A stretch of DNA of 64,000 nucleotides from Albula goreensis (GCA_022829145.1 CM040745.1:14991501-15055500), one strand, 5' to 3'. Counted from the first letter of the stretch, positions 50,901-63,954 are shown. A program made the numbers and translations. The notes: generated by a model not told the origin, from the sequence alone.

Positions 50901-52754
50901 CCTCTTCTTCTTCACCTGTGTCATCACAGCAACATCCTCAGTCAACTTATTTGCTCTTGGCAGTCCACCATCTGAACAGTGAGGTCTTTTATCTACACAA
51001 CTGCACAATTAATGCAGCAGGGTGTTAATGTAGCAAACCACCCACAAGACCCCCCTTCCTCAGTGCTGCTTTAAGAGTCTGCGATAAAGCTAAACATATG
51101 GTCAGTGTTTTTGTTGTTGTTTCATTTTTCATGACCCCAGTGTGGATGCAGCCAGTGGAAGTGCCCCGGCCTCAGCTGTGCATCTAAAGGGAGCTCCATC
51201 CATGATCTCTCAAAATAATCCCAGCAACACAGGACCAGACCCAACTGGTTTGCCAGTGTCTGTGTTAGCTTTGCATTTATTTATATTTGAATAAGAAATA
51301 CATATTCTATATGCATATATTGTTTCTTTTTTTTTAACCGGAGGCAATGTCTCATTATTACAAATGCACTCAATTAAAAGTTTGTAATTGTTGTGGTTTA
51401 CCCTCAAAATACTTCATCAGCACATAGTCAGCAGTCATGTAGAGTGTAAAATAATTCCTGAGGAGGGAAAGGTTTATGACTTTGAGAACACACAGTTCTG
51501 TGCCACAGTCAGCAGAAATATACGGTTGATTGCCACCATGTAATTGTGTGACAAACTGTGACTCATTGGCAAAACACAAAAGCACAAAGATTCCTTATAA
51601 AACATACAGATACCAGGATGTACTCTGTCCTTTAGGAATATATGAAGACAGAACTAAATTTACATTTTGTCAGCTGCTTTGATATCTGAATATAGTCTAC
51701 AGAATGCAATTGATTTGACCACATTTACAGATTATCGCTGTGTATTTCTGGAAGGATACTGATCTGCAGCACCAGCCTGGATTGTTAAATTTGATGAGCA
51801 GTGCTTGTACATTTTAATCCTAAGGCAACATGAGAAGTTTGAGTTTGTCTTTGGGTGGGCAGTTTTTGTCAGATGAGGGCAGATGTCAATAATTACAGAC
51901 ACAATGCACAAGGGCAATCTGTATTGGTGGTACTTTTCAGTTACACGGGTATAAATTGTATCATAATGAGAATGCACTGAAATCCTTTATACATTTTTTT
52001 TCTGTGAACCTTGGTTTATCTACAGGTCTAAATGCTGAATTTGATCTAAAACATTTCTCTCAGCAGACTCCTTGAGTAAGATGGACATTCTGTAAGCTTA
52101 TTAGTTCACTCTCCCTTTATGTACCACACAGAACACTATAGAATGCTGTTCCATCAGTGGTGGCTTTTGCTAAGCATCAGTGATAAGTCTGCAGTCAGTC
52201 CAGGCCATTGTTTTTTCTCCTCTCTGACCTCTGCCTTACCCTGACATTATCATCCAAACAATTGTGCCACCAGAATTCCATCATAACTTGCGCATTATAC
52301 TTTTCCTGCAGTCAGTGAGGAAGTGAAGTGAATACTAATTAAATGAAGTCTCTGCAGCGGACATTTCCATGACATAAACTGGACATGGAAGGAAAGACAA
52401 TGTTAACGGAATCAACCTGACTGGAATCTGAATACAGCACATGGATGGGATATCCACCTCTAAGAGTGGCTACCAATGCAGTGATGTATCACCCTCCAAA
52501 GCTCTTATGTACCAGTTAATGTACCACCTCCTTCACAGTTATAGATATCATACTAACACCCAGGCATCATTTGTTTGTGTCCGACTAAAGCCACCTGATT
52601 CCTAAATGCAGTTGATCGTATGAATATGAACATAGTTGAGTGAGTGTTAAGTTCAGTTATTGGTCTATCAGTTGCACTGTTCAAAGACATCACATACAGA
52701 AATATGCACACTTTGAAAAAATACAGTTGCCTAACAATTGATAACCACACACTG

Positions 52755-52820
52755 TTAATTACTTTGAGTAATCAACATATTCATTTTATAATGAATGTGT
52801 TAATTACTCAAAGTAATTAA
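52755..52820. repeat. Near-perfect inverted repeat, 31-bp arms, 4-bp loop, nested palindromes
   Basis: Left arm 52755-52785 and right arm 52790-52820 are reverse complements with two mismatches. The loop is TTAT. Each arm itself starts or ends with a smaller palindrome, TTACT-TTG-AGTAA and TTACT-CAA-AGTAA. The whole begins TTAA and ends TTAA. It could be a tiny MITE or an extruding cruciform; no internal coding. Confidence 0.9.
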
Positions 52821-52938
52821 GTCTTTGTGATCAATGAAATCTGTCAATAACACTTCATGGAAACCAATATTTATCATTGCTTTTAGTTTTACTTTCCCAG
52901 GATCAGATTCTCTCTCTGTTTGTGCATGTGTGCATACC

Positions 52939-52960
52939 GTGTGTGTGTGTGTTTGTGTGT
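52939..52960. repeat. Short (GT)n tract
   Basis: Imperfect GT repeat of about 22 bp with one TTT interruption. Confidence 0.85.
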
Positions 52961-55900
52961 ATTTGAGAGAGACAAAGGAAAACATATATTTAATCAGTGT
53001 TTCAATATTTCAGCTATCAAAATTGAAGTTTTTCTCCCTACCATTAGTGCACTTGAATTGCTTAATTTGGGAAAAGATTTACCATCCTTATTAAGTTGGA
53101 GAAACTCATTCCTTCTGTTTGGCTTCTCTTATCTAAAACTACACGAGGGTGCATATTTTAGAGTTTCATAAAACAATGTGTGGTTTTAGCAATGTTTGCA
53201 AGAAAGCATGTTGTTTCATGCTGTAGAAATGGCCAATCTATGCCAAGTGAGGAGAGTGCTCCAGCGCTCAGCACCACTCCTGTCGGCGCTGGCTGGCAGG
53301 CACACAGGAGCAGCGGGACTCAGTCTGCTGCCAGATCCAACGGTTACGCCATCTCTCCTCCCCCTGCTTTCTTTATATTGCTGTTTTTTAAATGATTTTT
53401 TCAATGCCTCAGGTTTGTCTGCTCAAAGTACAACTTGTAGCTCTATTCATGAAATAGCAATTGCTCTTTGTCTGAAAATTATTATACTGAAGCAGTTATG
53501 TTGTGTATGATATTTTGTGAAACATGCAGAATTCCATGGACCTCCAAACATATAATTTTGTGTAAAAGGTGAAAAATGCCTGGATTTTTAATAGACTTTG
53601 ACTGAATGTAAGTCAACAAAAGGAACATATATACAAACCTGGATGAATCTGACTCTGAAGTATCAGCCAGTTCAAGCCTGGTATAACCAGAATACATTTC
53701 CTTAATGTGTGCTTGAAGTTACTGTATAGAGTAATAAAAATAGCCATAATCATAATTAAAAAAAACAACAAAATAATAAAACAAAATAAAATAACAAATT
53801 CAAGTTCTATATATAGTTTAAAAGCTCACTGTGACACTTCTTCAATTCTTAATTCTCACTGACATTGTAAAAGGTCCTGGGCTGTATGCATATTGTTTTG
53901 GTCTAGGATGACAATGGTAGGGTAAACAAAAGTATGTGATCATGAAAAACGACATGCTTGTCATGTTTCTGAAGTCGAAATTGCAGAGTCCCCTATTTCC
54001 CGATTTAATTTCTTGTCCATGAGCCAGCCTGTTCATGATTGCTGCTTAATATTCTATTAATAATTTATTTCAGATGAATCATATCTGTGGAATAACTTAC
54101 GCTAAAACTGTGTAATGAAATTCTCTCAGTTGTTGTTTTTTTTTTAATCTTGCCGAAGGGTGACAGCTACTGCATGCCTTTTGGAGACCCTCAGATACAC
54201 CTCATCCATTTTCACATTCTCATCCATCTTCCCCGTTTTCAAAACAACAATCTTCCCCTCCCATAGATAATAGCCCACAGCCTCAGAAGAGGAGCCCATG
54301 CATGTTTCATGGTCCGAGTATCATATGAGGAAACAAGCGTTTGACTTTGAGGAGAGATTACAGCAGAAAAGAGCTTCAAAAAGCTTTTCAGACTTGCTTC
54401 ATTCATCGTGGATATCTCAGTAAAAAGCTCATAAGGAATAGAAAGTGGTTTGGTTGTGAGATTGCAGGCCCTTGACCTTACCTGCGCACTCTCACATGCC
54501 TTTCAAAATACATGTTTTCCGACAACAGTTCATAATCATGGCATCGATTTGTTTCAGAATCGTGAGATGATAACATTTCGGACTAGGCATGCAGGGTAGT
54601 CTGTAAGCACACTAATAAATCATTTCTCAGGTAGAATAGAAATTGGCACCACAGAAAATGCACCGAGGTGGGTGAGCACCCACAGAGGGAACATTTGTGT
54701 GCTGACATTGGGGACATTTTAATTGACAAAAAGGACAGTTTGTATTGAAATTAAGCTGCAATAAATCAATAAATAAACCATGTGAAGAGTGGCTTGGTGG
54801 TGTGAAAGGCATTCCTCAAGGTGTTGCAGCAGCAGTGTTATTCTTATCAAACTGAAGTTAATTATACATCATGCATAATTGATTATGCTGAGGGCTGAAG
54901 TTGGCACACCAGACCAAGGGATGGATATTTACTGTATTTTGTTTCTGCATGTGTTTGTCAGAGAACATTCCACCCTCAGAGAAGCTAAAAATACCCCAAA
55001 CATGTCTACCCTAGCCCCCCAGTGCCCAGAAGGGAAGTTCTTGTAGCACAGCCGAATGAGTCAACCACCTGAACTGTGCTGCTCAACTCTTATATAAACA
55101 GAGAGATTAGATATTACAGAGACATTTTATTTAACTCTGTGGCTTCTCTGTCTCTCTGCTGAATTGTTACTCCTTTTACTCACCCACATAGTTTGTTCTA
55201 CCTACATTGTGCAGTCTCCAATGTTTGCAGGCCAAAGCCTGAGTGTCCATACCCATATGAAAACATTGTGTACACCCTAAAATCCATATTTTCGAACTGA
55301 GAAAATAACTGAAATAAAAAAAGATCCTATTTTAGTTACAGAAAATATTTGTCTTTACTATAACAAATTCATATAAGGGATATCATTTACATGTTCAGCT
55401 CTTTGGACTATTTTATATTATATACTGATCAATCTGAAATAAAGAGAAATTCAGCAGATACTATTGTACAGCACCGTATTGTATCTTCAACAAAACAGCT
55501 TGTAAGACACAATTTAAAATCCATTAGTCTGCACTGCAAATTAAAGATTCCGAATGATAAATGGCTAGGTAGTTACATAATTATATTTTTCTACAAAAAC
55601 TTGAAACATGGATGTTTTTTATTATACAACTCTCTTAGACATGGATTACAAGCTGATTCCAAGGAAAACCTACTACTATTCACTACTAGAGACTACTGTC
55701 ACTATTGGGAGTCTACTACCTTTTACAATTAGTAAATTGTAAGGTTACAATTTAGTTTTATATGAACAATGTAGAACATAGAAAAGCAAAATGTACTTTA
55801 CACTGTGTATGGCTGAACATCACAAAAGGAAATGATGAAGGATCAAGCTGTGCCATATTGCATCAGGCTGTAAGGAACTGTGGGCCAGGATTCAGTCAAC

Positions 55901-56134
55901 ATTTGTTTCACAATGAAAAAGTGTTTTTTCTTCACAATCACAGCTTGATGAGTTCCACAAACTCCAAAATTAATTTTTCAAGCAGTTATTGTGCAAGCAA
56001 AACATGGTGTTACTTTTTTATTGTGAGTCAAAGTTAAGGACGAATGCTGATTGATTCCTGGCTGTAGCTCCTTATCATATGCCAGCAGAAAAGGAACCAA
56101 ATTTGAGCAATCAAATTAAAAGAGTTTACCAAAC

Positions 56135-56490
56135 AACTGGCATTGATGGAAGGGACTTAAATGTTCATCAAATCCTCCATGCCATAAGGCTGTGATCCAA
56201 CAATGTCCAAGAATGGTTCTGGGAATATGACAGTGAGTCAATCACCAGATCTCAATCCAATCAAACATCTGCGGGATGAGATGGAACGAGCTGTTCAGAG
56301 CAGAGGTGCACCACCAGCTAATCTCAATCAGCTATGGAAAGCATTAGAGTCAACATGGGCCAGCATCCCTGTGCTGCACTTTCAGCATCTTGATTGGGTT
56401 CATAACCTTACAACTTCAGGCTTTTCTGAGGGCAAAAAGGGAACACACTTGTTATTATGTAGATGTGCTGAATAAAGGCCATTCGGTGGA
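56135..56490 (+). mobile_element. Tc1-like transposon fragment, 3' end of transposase (broken)
   Basis: On the plus strand the end of a Tc1-like transposase is visible: a CCTCCATGCCATAAGGCT stretch (compare NAPCHKA), VQEWFWEYDSE around 56200-56237, then after a frame change SPDLNPIKHLRDEMERAV (from 56242), NLNQLWKALESTW, FQHL and GKKGTH before the stop at about 56475. SPDLNPI is the hallmark just before the last catalytic acidic residue. In the usual SPDLNPIEHLW that residue is Glu; here the position reads Lys, so the third catalytic residue is lost. AATAAAGGCC at 56471-56480 resembles the AATAAAGTGGCC 3' terminus of these elements. The 5' part is missing or unrecognisable. It is on the opposite strand to the copy at 47 kb and seems to be a different subfamily. 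Confidence 0.75.
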
Positions 56491-57094
56491 TAATCATCTA
56501 TTTATTAATGGCTAATTTGAAAGAATCAAAGAATTGTAACTGTGCAGTGGGTGATAATCAGGTGCCAATAACAGTCCTTAAAAGGGTTATGAGAATGTCA
56601 CTATGCTCAGCCCAAACATTAGGCGTTATTGGATTTTAAATGACTTGTTCAGTATATTTATGAGGTCACAACCCTAACAGTTTTACAGATAATAGAATAA
56701 AGGATTTATAAAGGATTTATAATATTTTAAATAAGTTTCCCTCTTGCTTTCCTTGTTACTTTGGGTACACTTTCAGCCACTTAAAAAAGAGATAGTCTAT
56801 TTCCTATCTACAATTTTTATGTATTCAATAAGGGATGCAATTATTGTTGACTCTTAATTTTAAAAATTGACAGCTTCATCACAGTTAAGTGATTATAACA
56901 GAAAACTGACATTAAGTTTAAAAGCTCTGATGGTATGTAAAATACGGTTTTACGTCCATATATAAAACAGCTGAAGTCAAAATGAAAATGGGGGACACTG
57001 TATAAGGTTATCAGAACTAGAGGACATTCTGTACTATCGTATATGATGGGTCCTCTCTGCTGTAATGAGTAAAAAGGAAAACATGTTATTATGT

Positions 57095-57415
57095 TCCTGT
57101 ATGGATTAGAGAAGATTCTTCATACTCTCCTCTAGAAGACAATTAACTAAAATAATCTTGATTCCCCATACTGTTAAAAATAAGATTCTCTGTCTTTATT
57201 TACTGCTTCTGTATGTATAAGAGAATATTGTGTATACTGCCATGATATCCATTCATTGTGTGTATAAGAGAATGTTCCCCATATGTACAAGAGAAGATTC
57301 CCTACAGTGTCCTAATACCTTTGTATCTATGAGATGATTCCCAACATAGTCAGAATGCTCCCGTATGTCTAAGTGAAGATTCCCTGTCCTCGCAGTGAGG
57401 ATTCCGTGACCACCA
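57095..57415. repeat. Degenerate minisatellite, unit about 45 bp
   Basis: Variants of TGTATGTATAAGAGAAGATTCCC recur at about 57098, 57211, 57258, 57278, 57322 and 57362, each followed by a looser block such as CATACTGTC or TACAGTGTCCTAATAC. The copies differ at many positions but the order of words is kept, so this is an old tandem array. It ends where the GC-rich putative enhancer begins. Confidence 0.6.
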
Positions 57416-57920
57416 CTCGGAGCAGGGGCTGACTGCGATTCTGGAAGACTGTCACAGCTCATGAAAAAATCATCACTTATGATCAAATTGAGTAAAAATC
57501 CTCCACCTCGCCGCACGGGAGCCCTCCCCCCTCCTCCTCCTGCCCTCTGAATATTTCATGTAATGGAAGCACTCGCCACCGAGGAAACTCTCAGCAGCTC
57601 AGGATCGCGTGCAAATATTTACTTACACATGGGGGCGAGGCAGGGGAGCCCTGAGTGAGTTTTTGTAAATAATGATAATTACTTGTGACACGGCTCTCGG
57701 CAGGCGGCCGCCGGCTGCTCTTAACCTCATGCTGTATTGATGTGACTTTGCTGTTCGCTCCGGTCCAAAGAGGAAGAAACGGCCTGGAGAGAAAGAGAGA
57801 GAGAGAGCGAGGAAAAAGAGGGGAGCCTTGATGCATATGAATGGACAAATGTCTGTTTTGGCTGCTGAGAACGGAGCTCAATCGCAGGGCGGTGGGAACA
57901 TCAAAACACGATCAAGTGCT
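57400..57920. promoter_or_regulatory. Candidate conserved non-coding element / enhancer, GC-richer
   Basis: A non-repetitive block with more GC and CpG than its surroundings (CTCGCCGCACGGG, GGCGGCCGCCGG near 57701-57713) and AT-rich words typical of developmental enhancers: AAATATTTACTTACAC, GTAAATAATGATAATTAC, and an octamer-like ATGCATATGAAT near 57831. Both strands carry ORFs, but none resembles a protein family. It lies about 22 kb upstream of epha6. Conservation is inferred from texture only. Confidence 0.35.
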
Positions 57921-60419
57921 GACAACCAGCCGGTGGGTGGGGAGAGCTCCGGGGAGAGGCCACGCTGAACTGCACTGAGGCTGAGGAGCAGACAGTGCGG
58001 AACTGGGCCCATCACTGTGTGCGCCTGCAGCATACCTGCACCACCACACAAACTGTCCCCCCCAGCACATTCACTGCACCTCCAGGCCTCCTCTCCCCCT
58101 GCACACAACACCCAGGCCTGCTCCATCCCCATGACTCCCACCTCTCAATCACTGTTGAGATATAAGTACATTTGGAAATGGGTCAATAATGATATTGTCA
58201 GTTGAAAGTCAGTGGCCCATAGCATGGGGTGCCAATATTAATTTATTCAATTTTAGAATTTAATAAACATGTTTTATGTTTAGCTAAAGAACTCAAACAT
58301 ATAACATATTTTGTACATTTTGTAAAGGTTTGATTTCTTAAATGTCTCATAGATTTACATTACATTTACATCAATTAACTTACTTAATGGGTAAACATTT
58401 GCAAATCAACTGTTTCTGTTACGCATAAATCAGCAACTTAGGCTGAGAAATTGTATAGGAATCTTATTTCTGATATTTTACTGTGGCTGTGGGGTATAGT
58501 TCGCATTAAATTACACTTAAACCAAAAAATATGTACATGACAAACTGCAAAGATAATAAGATATGTTTTTTATATTTCAAGTTTCAAGTATATGGTAAGA
58601 TTGTATTCTTTGTGTTTGCTAAAATGTAAAATGTTTTTATTATTATGGTTAACATTATTACACTGGGGTCAAAATGTTTGGCACCCCTAAAGATGCTTTT
58701 GAATACAAGTCAGCAAAGATAAATCTTCCTGATTCTGCTTGGAGAAATAGTGCCAGGTCCATCAACAGGGGTGCAAGCATTTGACTGTCTCAAAAAAGGT
58801 TTAAATAAGGTTTTGAAAAATAATTGTTTTTGAATAAAAGTTGCCATGTGTTTGAGCATAACCCACTATCTGTATATTTATCCAAAGATATTGGAATTGA
58901 CTCCTTGCATTTTTCCAACCTCATGATTGTAAGGTTTAGGCTGGACAAAGAACTGGTGAACTCTGCTCTGACCTCATCAATAGATAGTCATTGTTACCAT
59001 GGCAACTTAAGTGACTCTCTGGTAACTAATCTTGATATTGATTGAACTTGTGATGGCCTTATCAATAGTCCCAGCCTTTTTGGACAGAGGTCTATAGAAG
59101 ATGAAGCATGATCAATGAAATCCATTTTGTTTTTTAGTGCATGATCACAGCCATTCGAACAACTATTTTACTTACATTTTTAAACCGTCACATTCTGAAA
59201 TTAGGGTCTGTTAAATATATACTTCCTAAATGTAGAATGCTTTTACACTGACTCACAGCCACACTCATACTCTAGTCCTGACCTCAAGTGTCCCAAGTAG
59301 GCATTCTCCTCCTGGTAAAGCTTGTTTCAATATGCCTGACTTGCTCCCATTGATTTCTTTGAGTCAGGTGCTTTTAATGCTCTTCATACAGGCTGATCCA
59401 CCCCAGTGACAGGGCGGCTCTGTGAAAAGGATGCCAGCAGCAGTCAGCAGGCATTAATGGTGATGGAGCGCACAGGGGAGCAGCTGTGCTGAGTACATCA
59501 AACTGTGGTCCGAAGGTCAAGTCCAATTAAATATGTTTGCAGTGATGTCATTGTGTATGGACTTCATACATCAAACAATAAAGGATGTCTCTTTTTGGCC
59601 GTATGACACAGACCGAGTGCAACCGGCCTTAAGTTTCTGTTTTGCTGGCATTGATCTCTTTCTTGACTCATATTCTTCTGTACCTGTTCAAAAGTTGAAC
59701 CAAAAAGAGCATGGTATTGTGGCTTCAGTCACCAGAAGTGTGCAAAAGACAGTGAAATGTGCTTAATCCCTGAAGAAGGCCAGTGGTTAAATACATTGCC
59801 ATATACTGTGTGTATACTGAAAGTACTGTGTAGTAGACAATTCTGGTTTGTACTCTTCATCTGAAACTCTGTTTGATCATTATACAGCATGTTTATTGCA
59901 GCCCCATACTAAACATACATCATATTTTACTGAACTTAATGTAGGTTCCCCAGCTCTTCTTTATGATTTATGCGTGTGTTGTCTGTTGGGAAATACATTG
60001 CTACCATTTTGATTGCATCGTTTTGGTAACCAAAATTCTTCCCATGTTCATTACATGATGCAAACAGTGGCCTGTGGACTTTCTTGATAGGTCATCTTGG
60101 TTGCTTTTTTACCCTGCAGTGGGTTTCTGTTCAGCATGTTCCCTGCTCTCTGTTCTTTCTCACCTCAGGATACCTGCTTTATCTGGACATGCTCTATACT
60201 CATGGCCATATGTAAACCTGAATAACAGGGCTTTGTCATAATAGTATAGTAATCCAATAATAATTGGATTATTGCAGTAATCCCTTTTGGGCAATGTGAC
60301 ATTTCACTGTATAATCACTCATATCTCCTAAAGAGTAGCCTAAAGAGCCTCACATACAGTCATTTTGCTGTAGCAAGGCTTTAATACATTCAGGATGTCA
60401 AGGCTTTATAAAATCGCTT

Positions 60420-60720
60420 TGTACCACTGAATGGCTCATACGTCCTCGGTTGTGGAGGGTGACAAGGAATGTGTGTGTTCTGTCATGCGTCTTTGTACCC
60501 AGATAAACTGTCCCGCCATCCCAGAGAACAGCACACCGCAGACCAGCAGAACTGCAGACATGCACTGTGTAAACTGTCTGTGTGTAATGGATTTTAACCG
60601 AGACATTTGCATTTATTACGACGGATGTCAGCGATGTGTCAAGACCCGATCCCATCATCGAGACGCTTGGGGTGGGGGCGGGGGGATTGGGGAATAACTG
60701 CCCCCTGTCTCCTCCCCCAT
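60420..60720. promoter_or_regulatory. CpG-containing unique block, candidate regulatory element
   Basis: About a dozen CpG in 300 bp (for example ACGTCCTCGG, TACGACGG, ATCGAGACGC), unlike its flanks, ending in a G-run cluster at 60669-60692. Overlapping ORFs exist on both strands (88 codons plus, 136 codons minus). The plus-strand one is Cys-rich but matches no family I know. Confidence 0.3.
60669..60692 (+). other. Potential G-quadruplex
   Basis: GGGGTGGGGGCGGGGGGATTGGGG: four runs of at least four G with loops of 1, 1 and 3 bases. This fits the strict G-quadruplex pattern. Confidence 0.7.
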
Positions 60721-63629
60721 ACTGCAGCCTCAGTGTTTTCTGTAGATTTACTGTTGGGATTTTGGTTGTCTCTGCCCATAAGAAATGGCATTTTACTTGA
60801 TTTATCAATTCCCTTTTTATCTCTGTGCATAACAGGAGAGTGTAAATTCTGATTATTAGTTGTAAGGCGTCAGGAATTTACATGGATGAAGGGGGCAGAT
60901 GAGCTGCTCGACAGAGGGGATGTCAGCTTCATGGGGAGGGAGGAGGGCTCTAACATCATTACATTTTGTTCACCTGGTTTTATGGTAATGTGAATTATGC
61001 TTTCTTATTTTTTCAGTGGAATGAATGTCAAGTCTGATTTAATTTGTCCCCCATAAACTCTCAGACAAGGTAGGATTTTATGGGCAGGTCTGTTCTGAGT
61101 TAATTAGACATTGCAGACGGTATGGAAGCAAACAAAATGTTTATTATGCATGGTTCCCCACTGTCAAATTAATCAAATGAAACCATCACCCAAAGTTTTA
61201 ATGTTTCTTTTCTGGCCTGCATTCACTTCCAGAGTTATTATAAACATATGCTGTACCATGTAAATGCAGGGAAAGAACTCACAACAACACAATTCTCATT
61301 GTTCCAAGATGACAATATTTTTTTTTTCCATTAGTGGCATTGAGCAGAAAATGGTATATTGCCTGCCATATGGGGTGTCTGACTTTGATTGTGTTGACTG
61401 AAATGAAACGGTTTCATTTTCATTTTTGTATCCACTGCACTGAAGTCAAGTGAAGGAAGTTTAATAATCCAGGAAAAATGCACTGTTATGCTGGAATTTA
61501 GTTCAAGGAAGTATTCCGTTTTTGAGTAGAGAGTACTCAAAGTATCCCAAAGTAATGTATCATGTGTAAGAGATTATATGGCATGATTCTTAGCTTGGTG
61601 GAAAGTTGACCACGTTTATTGAGTGTCCAAGCACTTGGTGGGAGAAAGTGATGCTGTCAGTCACAAAGTGTCATGCATGGTCTTTCAGGGTTCCTGGAGT
61701 AACTGAACAATTATGGCAGGGTTTGCTGAGCCCAAATACAGTTCTGACATAATGACAGAGAGTGTTTTAAAGGCTGGACTTCAGACTTGCATTATAAACT
61801 TTTATAAAATATGTTACTGGCCACCTATTTGGCATATAAACATTTAAATGAACAAAATGCGCCTTTCTGTTGGTTTAACTGATATCTGTGGAAAGAACAA
61901 ACATAATATCAAAGGATATATACTGTATCTAAGCGTTGACTTGGATGAACAGATAAACAGAATACCAAAGCAAGCGTATCAGACTGTACACTGTTGCTAT
62001 CTTATTCCAATAAGCACCATGTATGTTTGAAAAAAAATCAATGTTTAAATATGCCTAGCCATGTCTGGTTTGCATGACTTTCTTTTATTTCAAATTCTGC
62101 TGACATGTCATTTGAACATTTATGAGGAACACCTAGTCATGCTAATGCTTAACCACAGTAAACAAATACAAAAAATAAGAACTGATAAATAAAATTTTAA
62201 GTAAAAACCGGTTTAAAATCTTAATTCCTTAAAAGCATTCACTGATAATGTAATTTTAAAGCTCTTAGCAAATAGAGAACTGATGTCACTTTATATGACT
62301 TGGTTATACAAATGGCTTGCTCTTCCATAGGCTATCGTGGTTTGGCCGGCCAAATCATGCTGCATAGAGGGGGCTTCAGGCATCCCTTTGTTGTCTTTCC
62401 AATCTTTTTCCAATCATGGCTTCTAGCCTTCTGTCCTCTAAGCATCCTTTAAGTGTGCAACAAAATCCCTTAAGCCGGTCATATAGAATGATTGCAGTAT
62501 TTTGGCAGCAAAAACAGGCAGCGATCATTTCAGGTGCATATTTTACTGCATTTTCAACATTTAACAGTAGCTATTAATCATGGTCTTAAACCTGTAAATA
62601 CACCAATACCAATACAGAATAGTATAACAATTCAAATGAAGAAAAAGATTCAGATTCTTTATATTTGAATGGTCTGTTTTCCACTACACTACAAGTTTTG
62701 AAACTTCCAGAGTTCTAAATAACCTCCATTCCCAATCCATTTGTATTTCAGAGGTCCTTTAATATTTTATGACTGATTTGCATGCTAACCTGTATTTAAT
62801 ATTGGTAATAATACATATGCTGTGACTCCTTTGTGAACAAAACACATTGTTTTAGGCACTCTGAATATTTGAAAAATTTATGGTTATTTAATACCAATTT
62901 AATACAATTTTTAGGCTTGGAAAAAAGACAATTTAAAAACCAGCCAATTATTTCCCTTTTTAAAATGTAAAAGAAAAAAGTGAAAAATGATCAGAAACCA
63001 GGGGGAGAACCCTTCTCAGAACAAACAATGTTGCTTTAGAGGTTTTTCTCCCACAAAGAACAACAAATCCATGTGAAGTGGCACAAGACTCAGATCAGTA
63101 CTTTAACCCTATGGCTCAATCCTCACTAAACAAGAACTCTCCTGCAAAGCAACCAGCATGCTCCACACCCTCAAGACCAAGGCAAGCAAACGTTTGTACA
63201 ACAGTGTGAAAGTTCGAGGGGCTGGCAGGGGTCAGTGAAGTAGAGCTGAAAAGAGAATTATGTGAGGAAAGCGCTGTTTTGATCTCCTACATTTCTTTTT
63301 GGCAGAATGCAGGGTGAACTAAAGGAGAAATATGAGCAATACAAGAGTGAGGAAGGCAGAGGATGTCAAAAGAAACTATATGGGATTAAAAGGGAGTGGA
63401 AATATTAGCATCAACCAACAGAAAAAGACAATGAATCAATACTAGAGCGCTCTGAGAGGACAAGTACAAGTTGCAAAAGGCTGGTGTAGACTCAGAGCTG
63501 AGGTTGCAGTCAGATGTAACAGTGGGAGTTGGTTGAGTTGCAAAGGAAGGGTATGATGGGGCAGAGGAAGGGAGGACTTTTCTGAGAACAAGGGGGAGGT
63601 TGAAAAGTTAACGGCAGGCTGAGATGCTA

Positions 63630-63662
63630 GAAAAAAAAATATATATATAGAGAGAGAGAGAG
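63630..63662. repeat. A-run / (AT)n / (AG)n compound repeat
   Basis: Nine A, then an AT alternation to about 63649, then an AG repeat to about 63662. Confidence 0.92.
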
Positions 63663-63954
63663 CTGGGAGAGCTGGAGGGAGGAGCAAGCACCTCTGCTCC
63701 CCCTCTTGGACTACAGTCAGTTCTTGTTCCCTTCTTCAGCCTGGAGAGAATACAGGAACTTGCACAGCAATGGCCTCACTAACAGGCAGGCTCAGCTGGA
63801 GGTGATTTCCAAGTGCGAGGACTTGCCATCAATTAGGCCTTCTATTTAAGGACAGCCTTGAAGGCTGAAAGGGACTTTGTTTTGGGCATTTGTGATTTTC
63901 CCTGGCTGTGCTGTTTTTGAGTTTAACTCTGTGTTTTGGTGTGTTTGTTTGGTG

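Noticed and set aside
58660-59100. Possible Tc1-type terminal sequence (ACTGGGGTCAAAATGTTTGGCACCCC)
   Set aside because: The phrase resembles some transposon ends, but no matching inverted end or transposase is nearby, so I did not annotate it.
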